A stretch of DNA of 24,351 nucleotides from JBFJVZ01 sp041623895. Lineage in GTDB: Bacteria > Planctomycetota > Planctomycetia > Pirellulales > Pirellulaceae. Under the pieces are notes generated by a model. The model was not told where the DNA came from. It saw only the letters and a list, made by a program, of their open reading frames with translations, and did not search any database. Of the stretch, positions 24,174-24,351 are shown piece after piece. Position numbers and translations under genes: made by a program. The stretch is from NCBI GenBank assembly GCA_041623895.1, contig JBFJVZ010000059.1:1-24351 (forward strand). The letters run 5' to 3'. Position 1 is the stretch's first letter; each line of letters opens with the position of its first letter.

Positions 24174-24351
24174 AAGTCCCGTACTGAATGCCTGATTCTT
24201 CCGTTGTGATTTCCCGTGTAAAGTTAGGTCTAAACAGGGGAAAAGACGCCGAAAGCCGGGCTGGCCGGGCCGCGGACCAAAGGGACTTTCGCTACCAGTC
24301 AGATTATGAGGGTCGTGAGCATTGAAGCGGCGAGTTCTTACTCCCAGCCAC
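24174..24351. other. Upstream region of the operon, with a GC-rich foldable segment and a possible divergent gene start
   Basis: These 178 bp should hold the operon promoter. At 24250-24291 CGAAAG and CTTTCG enclose a GC-rich stretch that contains CCGG/CCGG and GG-CCGCGG-CC pairs and two copies of GCCGGGC, so either strand could form a branched structure. It does not match a riboswitch class I can name. On the plus strand an ATG at 24306 opens a frame (MRVVSIEAASSYSQP) to the window edge. It lacks a Shine-Dalgarno and is too short to judge. Confidence 0.35.

Noticed and set aside
24235..24300. Resemblance of ACAGGGG...GACGCCGAAAGCC to a cyclic-di-GMP class I riboswitch
   Set aside because: The two motifs are too close together to form the required stem and the conserved bases do not match; no tetraloop-receptor pair is visible.
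1..24351. tRNA, rRNA, CRISPR, insertion sequences, attachment sites
   Set aside because: No cloverleaf, ribosomal RNA, regular spaced repeats, transposase or terminal repeats were seen on either strand.

Overview
This window looks like chromosomal DNA from a planctomycete, most likely a Pirellulaceae-type organism. The reasoning is: a truncated planctomycete-type large dehydrogenase at the left edge, several very long envelope proteins, intermediate-to-high GC, and an outer-membrane-type protein that implies a two-membrane envelope. Genus-level assignment is inference. I see no tRNA, rRNA, CRISPR array, insertion sequence or phage gene.

Left part (1-4079): ordinary genes. The 3' end of a secreted sugar-dehydrogenase-like protein (+) converges on a two-gene minus-strand operon, an NAD(P)-binding epimerase-like protein followed by a DapA/NanA-family aldolase. 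A universal stress protein (+) diverges from that operon and converges on rpmA (ribosomal protein L27, -), which here stands without rplU or obg.

Right part (4200-24173): one minus-strand locus of six long genes filling almost 20 kb. In transcription order they are: (1) a 912-aa CHASE2-GAF-PAS-like membrane sensor with a degenerate histidine-kinase end; (2) a 1103-aa PgsC/CapC-like membrane protein with two PgsC-like halves and two soluble repeats; (3) an 845-aa exported beta-rich protein of unknown function; (4) a 355-aa membrane-anchored protein of the same soluble domain family as the repeats in (2), but with its histidines; (5) an 1844-aa secreted protein with a TPR-like middle and an outer-membrane beta-barrel-like C-terminus; (6) a 1528-aa PgsB/CapB-like Mur-ligase-type amide ligase embedded in large helical extensions. 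Four of the five junctions are overlaps or 2-nt gaps. Only the 4/5 junction has a spacer (216 bp, with two perfect inverted repeats).

My reading, by inference, is a poly-gamma-glutamate-like (poly-amino-acid) synthesis and export machine adapted to a diderm cell. PgsB and PgsC would polymerise and pass the chain through the inner membrane, proteins 3 and 4 would handle or trim it in the periplasm, and the TPR/barrel protein would be the outer-membrane exit, analogous in layout to BcsC or PgaA of polysaccharide systems. The CHASE2 protein would supply sensory control. No PgsA/CapA-type protein is present in the window, and the polymer is unknown. This locus is the candidate undescribed system.
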